Position numbers and translations under genes: made by a program. Under the pieces are notes generated by a model. It had not been told where the DNA came from. It made no database searches and worked only from the letters and a program-made list of their open reading frames with translations. A stretch of DNA of 64,000 nt, from NCBI GenBank assembly GCA_000499405.2, contig HG738136.1, positions 1,041,274-1,105,273 of the forward strand. The letters run 5' to 3'. Positions 38,628-51,300 of this stretch are shown here, in pieces. The first letter of the stretch is position 1. The number at the start of each line of letters is the position of its first letter. Source of the DNA: Onchocerca volvulus (taxonomy: Eukaryota > Nematoda > Chromadorea > Rhabditida > Onchocercidae).

Positions 38628-40704
38628 CGAAAATGATGTATTTCTTCCATCTAATTAACGTTTTCTTAATTATAGTAATTATTTGCAGTATTGTGACGTC
38701 AAAGAAATAAGTATTTGTTTTATCTTCTTGATTTGAATTCAATAATTTTTAATGATTGCACTTTCTCGAAGATAGAGATGATATAAAAGTAGAAGATAAA
38801 AAAAGATATCACCAATAATTGTTTAGTTTATCGTATTGCTAAGTTACTGAACAGTATCTTCGTTAATTAGAAATGAATTCTTTCATTCAATACTTATTTA
38901 CTGATTAACCTTCACTCTTAGCTTATAATCAGTTTTGATTTATTTGATTCTATAAAAAATATTAATGCATGTGACATGTCATATCACAACTATTGTTTTG
39001 ACCTCTTAACTTATTTCTTAAGAATTCATATTATTGTTTGTGACATATTTTATTATCATTCATAAAAAATCACCACTATCATTTTCAGCTTTGTTTCTTA
39101 TCATTCAATTATTGCAAAATATGAAAGTTATTGGAAATTCCAACTAGAACATAAATGCTTGAAAGTTTAGAAATAAATTGATAAACATATCTCTTTAAAT
39201 AGTGCATATTTTTTGCGAATTATTTGATTGAAAGATTTTTGATTCCTGAAAATTAGAAGATTTTTTCAGTTTCATTATTCTAAATTCAAATCTTAGATTA
39301 CAATCAAATTATCTAAAGGAAGATTAAAGTTTCATATAAGAGAAGAGATAATGAGAAAAACGAAAAAATTCATTAAAAGATTTGATGATATTGAAAAAAA
39401 ACAAAAAAAAAAAAAAAAAAAAAAAAAAAAACAAAAAATTCAGACACATAAAAAAAAAATCCAGACAATTTGATGATATTATAAAAACTAAAAAACTAGC
39501 ACATCGGTTAATGTATCGAATTTTTTTCTTCGCATTACATCAAAGAAATCTCCGAAAATATTTTCAATCTACAAAATACCATCTGCTGCTAAAAAGAAAG
39601 ACTTGCTGGAAGGATATTTCTTATCCTTTGTACATTTTATAAATTTAATCATTAAATTATTAAATTTCGTTCTTTTATGTGTTTGCTCTTAATTTGATTG
39701 ACTCTGTTAGTTCGCTGAGAAATTTGAATTATATTAACGCTTTTTGGTTTGTTTATGAAAATGTTTTTGCTAAAATATCACTTTTTTTTTTTTTTAGAAG
39801 GTAATTAGCTACTTTATATATACTATTATACTATTTGATTATTTTAATCAGCTATTTTACATATTAAAAAAAATTCACTTTAAGAGACAATTTGTTATTT
39901 TTGTCGTTTTTGCATGTTTTTATTCCGACCTTTGAAATTTCGATATGAACCTGAATGAATGGCTTTCGAAAGAACATTTTTTTTCTTTAATTTTTGATAA
40001 TTCAGTAATAATAGAATTATTTATTTCATAATTACTTCATGATAATTCATTTATGCTAGAATTTAAATAGAAATTTGACCTGGCAGTTTGCAGTAATTTT
40101 CTTGAATTAATAGAGTCTTCAAATTGGATATAATTTTATAAAATGGATTTGTTGATCAATTTTTATATATTTAAATTCAAAACAAGTTTTAAAATCAAAT
40201 TGTTTAACATCTCTAGCTGATTATTTCCAGAAAAAGTTAGCTATCTTCCGAAATTCAGAGCTCACCAAAGAAAGATATGTAACAGTTAATTCTTCTTTCA
40301 ATATTGATTAAAAATTGATGAAAAGATGAAACTAGCAGCGAATAGATTAGATTTCTTGAATGTTACAAAAGAAATTGTTGCAATAATGAAATAAAAATTC
40401 AAAAAATTAATCGATTGTAAGTATGGAAAACAAAAGATTACTTTTCATTTTATTATCTAAGATATTTATCCGGAAAAAATTCTTATAAATGGATGAATTC
40501 CCTTATTATTTTTTCCTAACGAATTCTGTTATTTGGTTAAGTTCAATGCTAATATGAAATGACTTCTAATCGATTAGAAAAAAAAAAATTCTCAAAGTTG
40601 ACAAAAAAAATGATTGAAAGCATAAAGAAAAAAGAATATAAAAGACAATAATGATGTTTGTTAATAAATTTTAATCAATAATTCGCTCTTGCCGTTTCAT
40701 TTTT

Positions 40705-40870
40705 GGGATGAATGCTCCAGGCGACCTTTCGAGACAAATAGCATCATTGCTCTCGAGACGAGTTTTTCAGATGACCTTAGTTCTCGGAATGAATGCTCCG
40801 AGTGACCTTTCGAGACAAATAGCATCATTATTCTTGAGACGAGTTTTCCAGATGACCTTTCAAGATGCTA
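40705..40870 (+). repeat. 81-bp tandem repeat with a conserved open frame
   Basis: Two copies start at GGGATGAATGCTCC (40,705) and GGAATGAATGCTCC (40,786). The period of 81 keeps the frame, so both read MNAP(G/S)DLSRQIASL, then RRVFQMT. The block is less AT-rich than its neighbours. The 67-codon frame (40,708-40,911) may be coding or a minisatellite. Confidence 0.65.
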
Positions 40871-41903
40871 TTCAAGATCGCAAAAATTGTTCATATCAAT
40901 CAACCAACTAGGAATGATTATGAAAGGAAAATAATGAGTGCAGATGAATTTCTCCGTAACACAGCACAATTTGTGGTCATTTCTGTTGTCATATTGCATT
41001 AGGATGATGAATTTTGCTGTGACGAATATTGCTACCATGACGGGGAGTACGAACTTTGCAATTTGGTTACAAATTAGAAGGTCAGTCTCATTCTGGTGAG
41101 GATTTTGTGGGGTTAATTTCGTTTTGATGGATTTAAGGCGGGATCTTGTTTGTTTTGAGAAGGCAACGAAATGTTGGAAATATTCAAAACAAAATATTGA
41201 GAATTTGAAATATTGAAAAGTGCAGCCAAGTTGCTAATGAATATTCATATTTGTCCATCCATTACTTTCAGTTATTGCCATTGCTGTTGTTTTTTTATCA
41301 GTCCGATACATTTTTATATCGTCTGCCACGTTATTCCATCTCTTTATAAATTTTTTCATATTTTAAAGTAGATTTATGTTTTTCTAGATTTTGATCATAT
41401 TACAATCACTGAAGTAGTAAAATTTAATGCTTTTATTTTAATTTTAATTTGCAAATGCCATAATTTTTTCCATATTTTTATTTTAATGCCATAATTTACA
41501 GTTAATTAATATTCAACAATCTAGTCTTTGATTGAAAATTTATTTTAAGAATTTTCGATTGTTAGCTTAATACTTTAATTGAAAACAGAATTGCATATCT
41601 TTGTTTTACTATTTCATTGTGAAAGGTTTAGCTTATTTTTGGAGCTTTTTTTAGATTTTCATAATTTTTTTCTTGGTCGGTTTTTCCTTTAATTATAGCA
41701 GCAGTTTACTATTTAACATTTCACTAATGATGGATTCAATGAATTTTCTTATCGATAAATCTATTAATATTTAGAAATCGGGCTCAAGCGATAAAATTAA
41801 ACTAATACCTTCCTAGACGATTTTACTTTTTTTTTGTAGATCTCTCATTTCGATCACGATGGTTTATTAGATTATTTTCTCTATTGTTGTTGTTGCTTTG
41901 GCA

Positions 41904-41933
41904 ATGCAATCACTGTTAAGGTTACCACAATGA
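41904..41933 (+). promoter_or_regulatory. Short upstream ORF overlapping the ABHD17 start
   Basis: A nine-codon ORF (MQSLLRLPQ) stops at TGA within the ATGA that contains the ABHD17 start codon, the same arrangement as ahead of the MAM gene. Whether it lies in the mature mRNA is unknown, because spliced-leader addition could remove it. Confidence 0.35.
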
Positions 41934-44187
41934 CGACACAATTAGGTTCTCCAAGTGGTGGTGGCCGAGTATCCATGAGAGATTTATGCTGCCTTTTTTG
42001 TTGTCCTCCGTTGCCTTCCTCAATTGTCTCTAAATTGGCCTTTATGCCGCCTGAATCAAGCTATCGCATTGTGAAGCACGATTCCCAACTGTGAGTTTTT
42101 TTTTTCTTGAAATGTCCGTTTTCAAACATGTGAATCACTGTTTTTGGCACAATGATTCTCCAATCGACAGTTGTGTGTGACTATAATCGAAACATATCGA
42201 AGATCCGATAGACATGATGTTAAAGTTTCATGGCGGAGCAAACTATGTGCTTTTTTATAATCATAGTTCTATTTCTAAAAATTTGCTTAAATTCCTTATC
42301 AAGTATTGTTACTTCAGCACTTCATTGGAACTAGTGGAAGGACGGGCAGATTGGCCTCATGGCTATGATGAACTCCGTAACATCGATGTCTTCCATACTC
42401 GGACACGGAGAAGGTGAGTTTAAGTATTCTGATTGAAATTTTAGGTATTTTATTACATAATTTGTGTTATTTCATTGCAGAAAAATGAAGCAAAAAAATG
42501 ATACAGTTGAGAGGATAGCAAAATAATGACTTTCACTTTTATTAGCATTTATCGTTAAGTACAATGTCTTTTGAAGTAATAATTCTGTGGATTTTATGAC
42601 ATATTTAGTTCACCAAGTTTTAAGGATTTAATGAAATAAATTTCAGAAATGACATTGTTTGTATGTATGTCAAACCGTGTGGCGATGCTCGTTTCACTTT
42701 ATTATTTTCACATGGCAACGCGGTTGATCTTGGACAGATGTGTAGCTTTTATTATGGACTTGGTTTTCGTCTCGGATGCAATGTTTTTAGTTACGATTAT
42801 TCGGGTACATTTGTTAAATAGACTCTTGTCTGAATTATTGATATTTTATTTTTATTCAAGAAAATCTAAAAATTGTAATGGATTGATTGTTGGCTATCAT
42901 TTTAAAAATAGGAAAAGATTGTAATGGATTGAAAGAAAATCTGCTTACATCTTAAAATTTTCATTTTTGATCGAACAACAGTCTACAAGAGTTTAGAAGT
43001 TAGAGAAAATACGCAATAAAATCTGAGTTTATAAAAAGAAATTGAACTTGATAATTGATAGTAATATTGCAAGTTTTTATTGTAAGAAGATATGTTTTTT
43101 GTAGAAACTCTGTAGTTTCAGAGAATGACTGTTTGTAATTAATGCCACTGTATGAATTTTTCACTGGGAACTGATTTATATTTCTAGGCTACGGTTGCTC
43201 TAGTGGCAAACCATCAGAGAAAAATCTCTATGCTGATATCGCAGCAGCATTAGCAGCATTACGTTCCAGATATCAGATGCCTTTAAATCAAATTATTCTT
43301 TATGGTCAGTCAATAGGTAGGTGTTTTACTTATTGATGTTTGATTTATTAGTCTCTTCGTTTTACTTATTTTAACATTCAACTTATAATAAAGAATTTAT
43401 AATTCCTAAGCCTTTTATGGGTCTTTCTGCAGGCAATAACAGATTATTGATTGAATATATCGGCCTCTTGTCAATATGCCTCAAAATAGAATAGCGAGCA
43501 TTCTCAATGTCGCACATTTTTATTCCGCTCTATTTCATGGATTTCAGGAACTGTTCCAAGTGTAGATTTAGCAAGTACCGAGAGCTCCGTAGCAGCGCTT
43601 GTTTTGCATTCTCCGCTAATGTCCGGAATGCGTGTGGCATTTCCTGGAACACAACGAACGTGGTGTTGTGATGCATTCCCTTCTATCGATAAAGTAGCAC
43701 GTGTACGTTGCCCAACACTGGTTATTCATGGCACTGATGACGAAGTTAGTTATTGCTTCAATTTAGCTCTTTCTGTTCATAAATCCATCAAGTTTATATT
43801 GCTGATTTTTATCTTATATTTATCATGAGTTGTGACTATGTTGTTTTTAATTATGTTATTAGTGATTAATTTATGTAATCGGATGATTAGCGCTGAAGGT
43901 ATAAGTAAAATTATTTCTAATTTCCTGAGCATTATTCGAAATAACACTTGTTTGCTGTAGCATTTTTTTTGCAGGTGATTGATTTTTCGCATGGTGTGTC
44001 CATTTACGAACACTGTCCTTCATCGGTTGAACCACTTTGGGTACCTGGCGCGGGACATAACGATGTCGAATTGCATGCAGCATATCTTGACCGGTTGAGA
44101 GCATTCATCGAAAATGAAGCTTATGGAGGCAAGGAGAGCAATATCACGACAACAGCAACTTCAGCTGCGTCGCATGTTGCTTCATGA
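41930..44187 (+). CDS. ABHD17: ABHD17/FAM108-type alpha/beta hydrolase (protein depalmitoylase)
   Basis: Six exons, 41930-42090, 42318-42413, 42647-42804, 43188-43316, 43548-43744 and 43975-44187, join in phase to a 317-residue protein, the normal family length. The N-terminus carries the family Cys cluster [10 protein letters not shown] (Cys20, 21, 24, 25), which is palmitoylated in ABHD17 proteins and holds them on membranes. The fold motifs are [11 protein letters not shown] (107 on), the nucleophile elbow GQSIG with Ser180, HGTDDEVIDFSHG with Asp246, and GAGHNDVE with His275, so the triad is complete. In mammals ABHD17 removes palmitate from Ras and synaptic proteins; the C. elegans relative AHO-3 acts in neurons. 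The C-terminus is a Thr/Ser/Ala-rich tail, as in relatives. The start is supported by the Cys cluster 20 residues in. It is convergent with the PAN gene and is the most securely assigned gene here. Confidence 0.96.
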
Positions 44188-47100
44188 CTGGTTTGATAAT
44201 CTTGTTCTCTTTTCCATTGTTACTTTAGAATCCTTAAGATTTCGAGATTTCTTTCTGAATTGGAAGTTAATAAGTGACTTTATAAAAACAAATGGATTTT
44301 GATGAATTACGCCAGATTTTATTTATGAACAAGGTATAATGTTTTAGGATAATCCAGTTCTGGTTGGTCTTTCGAGTCAGCTCTAAGATTATGCTTTTGA
44401 AATTACTCTATCATTAAAAAAAAAAAAAAAAAACCTTCGCAAAATATCAACCAACTACATTCATTCATTGTCTGAATGGAAATTATCGACTTCATGCGAT
44501 GGAAAGGATTTACAAGAAAAAATGTGAATTTTTTCAAATTTACCTTTGTTTTATCATTTTTTGGAACAATTTGATGCTTGTATAGCATTTTTCTAGAAGA
44601 AAATTTGATGAAATTATCAGGACAAAGTAATCACATTGTGCTTTAAAAGTTTGTTTTATTAAAACTTTGAGATTAGGACATCAAAATAATCTGTGCAAAA
44701 TGATAACTGTTCGATGTTTTTGAAGTGGCCTGAAAAAGGATGCAAAATTATTGTTATAGGAGGTCGGCTGTTTGTGACTTACGATTTTAATTCAAGTTAG
44801 TCAATATAGCTGTGCTTTTTCTTGCATTTTTTGTTATTCTCAAATGTTAAATATTTTATGGCGAATATATGTTCATAAGGTGCTTTCAAACTTTGTCCTT
44901 TCTTATTGCAGGAGTCAACATTACTTGGAGTTTTTCTTTTTTTTGCATCTAGACCATTCCGCTGCAATTTATTGATGTCACTCAACATTTTCTTTCCCTC
45001 TTTCTTATTCTTTTACATTATCATTTTTGCGAAATTTTGAAACAATGTCTTATAAGGAATTAGGTTACTCCAGTTTTCATCATCAATATTCTGTTTTGTT
45101 TGCTTTTTTTCTGATAGGCATAATACATTATTTGGATAATAATTATCTATCAGCTATAGTTTTAATGATTAAGTTTACGCTAAATGAGGATTAGAATTGC
45201 AGCAAAGATGTTGAATTGAAATGTGCATTTAAATTTTGAGCCGACTTTTCAATTTAGTTTCAAATTTTAATTAATTTTTGATTACAATTGAAATTTCCGG
45301 AATATCACACCAAATCATATTTTTATGCGTCTCACTCTTCTCTCTTTTTTTAAATAATTTATGAGCAGGTCTGTACTTCCCAGATTACTCACAATGATGA
45401 GTAAAACAAGCTAGTAGAGGACTACTTATAAGTCCAACTTCCACCACAAAATTTTATAAGAACGTTCACTTATTAAAAAAAAAAAAAAAAATTTATCAAT
45501 TTCGCTCTCAATTTAATCATAACAAAAGAATCATATGTGTTTTTCTTTTATTCCCACATTCCTTATTACTGATTTCAATTTAGGAATGTTCGAAAATACA
45601 TCTTTATTCACTTCTCATAAGTATGTATTTTTTTTACTTTTTTAAAGTGAAATATGTTTGTTCATTAGAAATTGCTTGATTTGATAATTCATTGTACAAC
45701 AACGATAATCCTCGTTTGTTTAATTCTTCGTTCTCTGAATTATTGTTTTTCTTTGTTCAGACTGAAGAAGCCTCGGAATTTCGAGTAAATTATGATGGAC
45801 CAATTTTTTAGTTGCCATCGTTTCCGAATCGTTCTACCACAACTTATTTTTTAGGAAGTTCGGGAAGCAGAATGTTTGTTTCAGCTCTTTCAAATGTAAT
45901 TTGTTCAATTCTAAGAAATTTTGGGAATAAAAGTCACTTAAGTTTGAGTAAATTTAGTTTTCTCAACTTAAATATAAAGTTTTTGTTTGTAAGAATTCTT
46001 TTGACAGTGAGTTCATTTTATTAAAAAAGCTAATTAATGAGACAAATTTTCATAGATGCTGTTCTAAAAGACAGTCGAAATGTTAAGTTTTGAAATCATT
46101 TTTTCGTATTGTTGAAGGCTGTGAACTGCTTGAACTGTTTGATTCAATCGGCTAATTATATTTTTGACTGGATGTAATATTAGAAATAATTTCGTAGTTC
46201 TGCAAATGATGAAAGATCTTCTTTGAATACAGATTTAGACAATTTTTCCAGATCTCTATGTCCCATTTTGAGAATGAAATCAGAGACTATTGATTATAAA
46301 TACAAGTATTAATTGAAATTTTTATGAGGCTAAATCTTGCCGTCTTTTGTGCCGTTATCTTGGTGAATTTTTTCACATCTTCATTACATTTATTACCTGT
46401 GGGCATCATTGATTATAGGTTGTACCTATCCATTCAACTTCACTATAGTTTTTATTAAACTTATGTACCTGACATGGAGATAAATCTTTCGACTTCTCAG
46501 TATTTTGGAAAAAATTAAAACATGGTTCGCATTCCTACTTCAGTTTTGGCCTTATTACTTATAATTATTGTATAATCATTGTAAACATATGTATTTGTAA
46601 ATTTAATGAGAAATTATGTTTTGGTTTTAATTTGTTTAGTGGCTTTTTTTTTTGTCCTTTTTTATTTATTCATGATCGAATATTCGATAATGTGCTTCTC
46701 TTCATATCAGTTTTTTTTTTTTTTTTTTTTTTTTAAATATTGAAAGTTTCAGCAAGCCTAGATAGCAGTTCTAAGAAATTTTACGTTTTCAAAAACTTCT
46801 TTATTCCCTTTCCATTTGTCATTTTTTTGTTTTTTCTCCTTGAGTATTTTTAAAGAAATCTTCATTTTCTTGAGTAATTTTTTAAATCATTCAGAAATGA
46901 AAACTATAAATTTGAAAAAAAAGTTGCAGTGATCAAGTTGAAAAAAGAGAAGCAGGTTTTATTAGCCATTTCTTCATTGGTACTTTGTTTTCTTTACATT
47001 CTTGATATTACTTAAAAAGTAAAATGATTTTCACTTACTTCTTTGATTTCCAACCTAAATTATTTAATTTTCTGGTATCGGTTGTACTTCTCGACATTGT

Positions 47101-48305
47101 TTCTTCTTTTGATTTATTGAAACAGTTTTTTCGTAATTTTTTGGAATGAAATTATTTTTTGTAAAATTTTAGAGAATTATTCGTTTGGTCAAATTTTTAG
47201 CTCCAGTTTTTTCAATTGTTTGTGAAAAATATTTGATATTACAAATTTCCCTTGCATTTCACCAAATAAAACGGAGTTTTTTCGAAGTACTGATTTAGTG
47301 ATTTAGCTACGGTTCATCATTTTCGAGCAATTTTGAATGTAATTTCAATTTATATCAGAAATTAACTTATTCAGCCGACACTTTGAAGATTATTCAGAAC
47401 TACGGAACTTAACTATCATTTCACTTCGAATAAAGGACATCAAAATTTAGTATTACAGAATTTTTGAGCTACAATTTTCGAAAAATAATTGAATGATCAT
47501 GATGAGATATTTTCTGTATCTTATTGAATGCATTTAATCTACATGGCAATACTTTTCAAATAATTGTTTGCACGAAATTCTACTTTGTTTCTTGCATGGG
47601 GTAACAAATTATGATTTTGATGTTTCAGATAAGCGACAAGTATTTTTGAGAACTTTACGAAAATAGGAAATTTAGCTAAATGATTGAACTTGATATCGGT
47701 AATACGAAGGCAAAGTTCATAAAAATTTTCATCCAAGTCTACAGTAAAATTGAAGAAACCAATAAATTGCTGCACAATTTGAATAACTTGTAAAAAAATT
47801 TATAAAAACAATAAATAACCAGAACAAAGTACTACAGATGTTTATCTCCTTTGAACTGCATATCATACAATACCTAGATTATTATGATCGAAATTCACTG
47901 AAATATAGAATCGAGCCATAACAAAAGAATAAGATCAAAAATTGTAGAACCCATAAATCAATTTTATGTTTATAATACCTACTAGAAATTATATCAAGGG
48001 AAAATTAAGTTATTGTCTTTTTTCTTTTTTTTTTTTTTTAGTTAATCTATGCACTTAAATAAGAAATTCAAATGAAATAAAAAATAAGAAAAAGGCGATA
48101 AAACAAGAAAAAAAAACTTTAGATATCTTTTTTTCTTTTTTTTTGCTATTTATTCATATGAAATCATTTTCTTAATATCATGCTTATTTGCTATAAATTG
48201 AGAAATCTAAATCAGACTTCACATGCCAATTTAATTACCAGTTTTCAAAACTTTAAACATCCGCATTTATTATTACAATTTAAAACTTAAAACATTAAAT
48301 ATTCA
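44188..48305. other. Convergent intergenic region between ABHD17 and the PAN gene
   Basis: It presumably holds the 3' UTR of ABHD17; AATAAA occurs near 45,926 but nothing close to the stop is convincing. A long T-run lies near 46,711-46,735. The minus-strand frame at 47,539-47,775 is the only non-trivial open frame. Confidence 0.4.
47539..47775 (-). other. Unassigned minus-strand open frame
   Basis: After AATTGTGCAG there are 77 open codons (QQFIGFFNFTVDLDENF on) to TAG. It lies about 600 bases past the proposed end and poly(A) signal of the PAN gene, so it is not included there. It could be an exon of another gene or chance. Confidence 0.2.
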
Positions 48306-48311
48306 TTTATT
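48306..48311 (-). promoter_or_regulatory. Candidate polyadenylation signal of the PAN gene
   Basis: TTTATT on the + strand (AATAAA on the coding strand) lies 37 bases past the proposed stop codon at 48350-48348. This supports termination there rather than further exons downstream. Confidence 0.45.
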
Positions 48312-48347
48312 GTGCTATTGAAATATTCTAATGCATTTTACATCAAT

Positions 48348-51300
48348 TTATCCGAATGGGATTGTTTTGGATGTTTGATCCTGAAAATTTTTGACAATCA
48401 ATAGCTGCTACAAAAATCATCGTTAAGAAGTTAAAAAATTTAGTAAACTTGAAAAATTTTTATATACTATAAAATAATTTCCTTCAAAATATTACTAACC
48501 ATTAATGGAATATTTAAGCATTCTTCCAAATCAAAATAATCAACAACCGCAATTGTTTCTTCTTTAAAACTATTTGGATGGTTTCTTTTTGATTTGCTAT
48601 TTAATATACAATTATCTACTTCTTGCTGAAAATTGTCTCAATTTCTACGGAAATATTTTATAGAATTAAAAAAGCTAAATGATGAAATTGTCGTATTTAT
48701 TGAGAAAATTGAAAGAAATCGAATTAAAACTTTTTTATGGCATTTCTGCTCATGGGACATTCAATAGAACTTAGTGTGATAAGCAGCTTTTAAAACTACT
48801 TTATATCCATGGAATATCTGATAGAATATAATGATAAGCTATCTCATATCTATAGAATATCTGATAAAACGTACTGATAAGTTTCTAGAAACTAACTTCA
48901 TAAAAATACATTATTGAACGGCACTGAAATGTTTGACCATCTTGAAGTGACCAAAAACATTTCAACAAACATTTTACTAAAGTTGATGTTGTCAAAATTG
49001 CATCCGGAAAAGTGATAAGTATATGTTGTGGTTGACGCTCAATCAATCCAGTATCACATAATTCTGCTATTTGTTCTGCAAAAAAAATGATAAGAAAATT
49101 GGAATGTTTGAAATATCATTAAAAAATAAATAAGAAAGAAGACGACATAAAATTTATGAAAATGATTTTCGAAATATTTTGAATTTCGGAAAGAATGATT
49201 ATTTCCTTACCTGAAAAGCAATTTTTCTCGTAGTAAATCGTAGAAGTATCACGTATCAAAGTATTATTAGTGGAATGAATTGATGAATATAAATTACATC
49301 GATTTGAATTTTGCTCAAATGTTGCCGATGAACAACGATAAGTTATTTTCTTTCTGTACTGAAATTTTGAATTATTGTTACAAAAAAAAAAAAAAATTTG
49401 AATTTTAATTTTACTTCTACTAAAATTTCGAAATATAGTTCTGAAAAAATGAAATTGAATTTTTTTTGGCACTGCGATTGCGAAATATGGTTTTAAAAAT
49501 TTTTTGCTTCTAAAATTTCAATTTATAGTTTTAATTTGTTATATTTGTTATTTGTTATGTTTTTTCTAAAATTTCAAATTATTTTGTTTCTAAAATTTTA
49601 AATTATAGTTTTTGAAAAATTAAAATTTAATTTTATTTGTAGTACAATTTCGAAATAAGACTTTTAAAAAAATGAAATTCAATTTTGTGATGATAGAAAA
49701 AGATGAATGAGAATAATATAATATAACATTAATTGATAATTTATTTTTAACAATTGCGAATTTTTCTGAGAGTTAGTTAAAGTTAATTAAAATATAATGC
49801 ATTTCAAACAAATCAGACAGGTAACATTTTGCAAATTAATGAGAATTTTACTTTATTTCTATAACAAGATTTCAGGCAATCTTTCGCAGTTGTGAAATAT
49901 TCTCGTTTGCGACCATTAAATTTCTTCGCTATTGTCCATCCCGGTGTTTTCGTTATTACCATATTTTTATCATCTAGACAATCTAAAAATTTCAAAATTA
50001 TAAATTTTCATTTCGAAACTATTTTTAGTTCCTTAATGACTTCTAATTTTAACTTTTATATTTGTTTATTAAAATAGATTAATTGATAAGAATTCAGGAA
50101 AGCGTACTGTATTGCATGTTCTTTTTATTGTAATTTAATGAAATTTCATGATAAATAGGTGATAATTTCTGATTCGCTGCAATCGTATTCACTTCTCGTC
50201 TGCTAAAAAATTAAAATGATGTAAATATTATTATATTGAAATTTTAGCTAAACAATACAGTAAATGAGTAAGTAAGAGATTCAAAAAATGATTAAATTTA
50301 AAATAATCAATTTGAAATAATTCAAATTCTTTACATTGTTATTGATTGCTTTCCATTACGGATCATTTTGTTCATTCGCGTTTGATTAGAATTTTGATTC
50401 GCTGAAAAATATGAAAATAATTTGAACTATAATATCTAATTTTGGCTCTTTCTATTATAAAGTGTATGATTATTGATTGGTCATATTTTCATATAAATGT
50501 TCAATTTAAAAAAAAAAAAAAAAAGCCAAGCCTAACAAATAGCAAAGTTTATCAGGCTTAAAATATAAAATAGGCCATAAATAACCTTTAGAACATCCAC
50601 GAGCATTATTATTGACCTGTGGCTCCAGATAATAATGCCAAGGCAATTTCATCATTTTTTTTCCTTCTGAGCCAAATTTGAAATGATAAGTATCACAGAT
50701 TGAAAAGCGTGTTGAATAGGAAGCCGAACGACATCCAAGTAAGCTGAATAAAATTTTTTTAGCAGATAAATAGCAAACAAAAAAAAAAAAATAATTTCTT
50801 CAAAAAATATAATTGGAATTGAAAAATTTAATTTAGTGCGAAAAATATTTAAAAAAGTTAAAAATCTAATCAATCAATGATATCCATCGATACTATTTTG
50901 CATTTCAAATAATTTGCAATAATAGAGATGAAATTTCGTCGAATTTTTCGCCAACCTCGAACAAAATTTTGCGCATTCGATTAAACTAATTCCTCGCCGT
51001 CGTTGAAATGGTGTTGTGACAGTTAGAATACAATTGTTTGTCACATAAAAACATTGCTTTGAATGTTGCTTCTTCCCTGTATCCTTTAATTATCGATTTA
51101 TTTATTTATTTTTTTTTTTTATTTACCAAACATTTATTTCTAATAATCAATCAGTTGAAACGAAATTGCAGGCAATTTATTTTGAAATTTCGGTACGGAA
51201 ATTTCAAATTTTGGTACTTTAAAGAAATATATAAAAAAAGACAAGAAAAAAAAAAGAATTTTCATACTTGTAATTTATTTACAGATGAATCATTGTCTGT

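Larger units (their letters stand above)
38537..41903. other. Intergenic stretch between the MAM gene and ABHD17
   Basis: Mostly AT-rich with long A and T runs (for example around 39,405-39,431). The only ordered structure seen is the 81-bp tandem repeat at 40,705-40,870. No gene supported. Confidence 0.5.

Noticed and set aside
49852..50077. + strand frame over 49,892-50,077
   Set aside because: Antisense to the PAN exon 49982-49852, whose Cys pattern is convincing.
50094..50202. Reading exon 50202 through to TGA at 50096-50094 as the end of the PAN gene
   Set aside because: A gtacgc donor at 50108/50107 joins in phase 1 to the Cys-rich exon 49982-49852, which completes the PAN module, so the gene probably continues.
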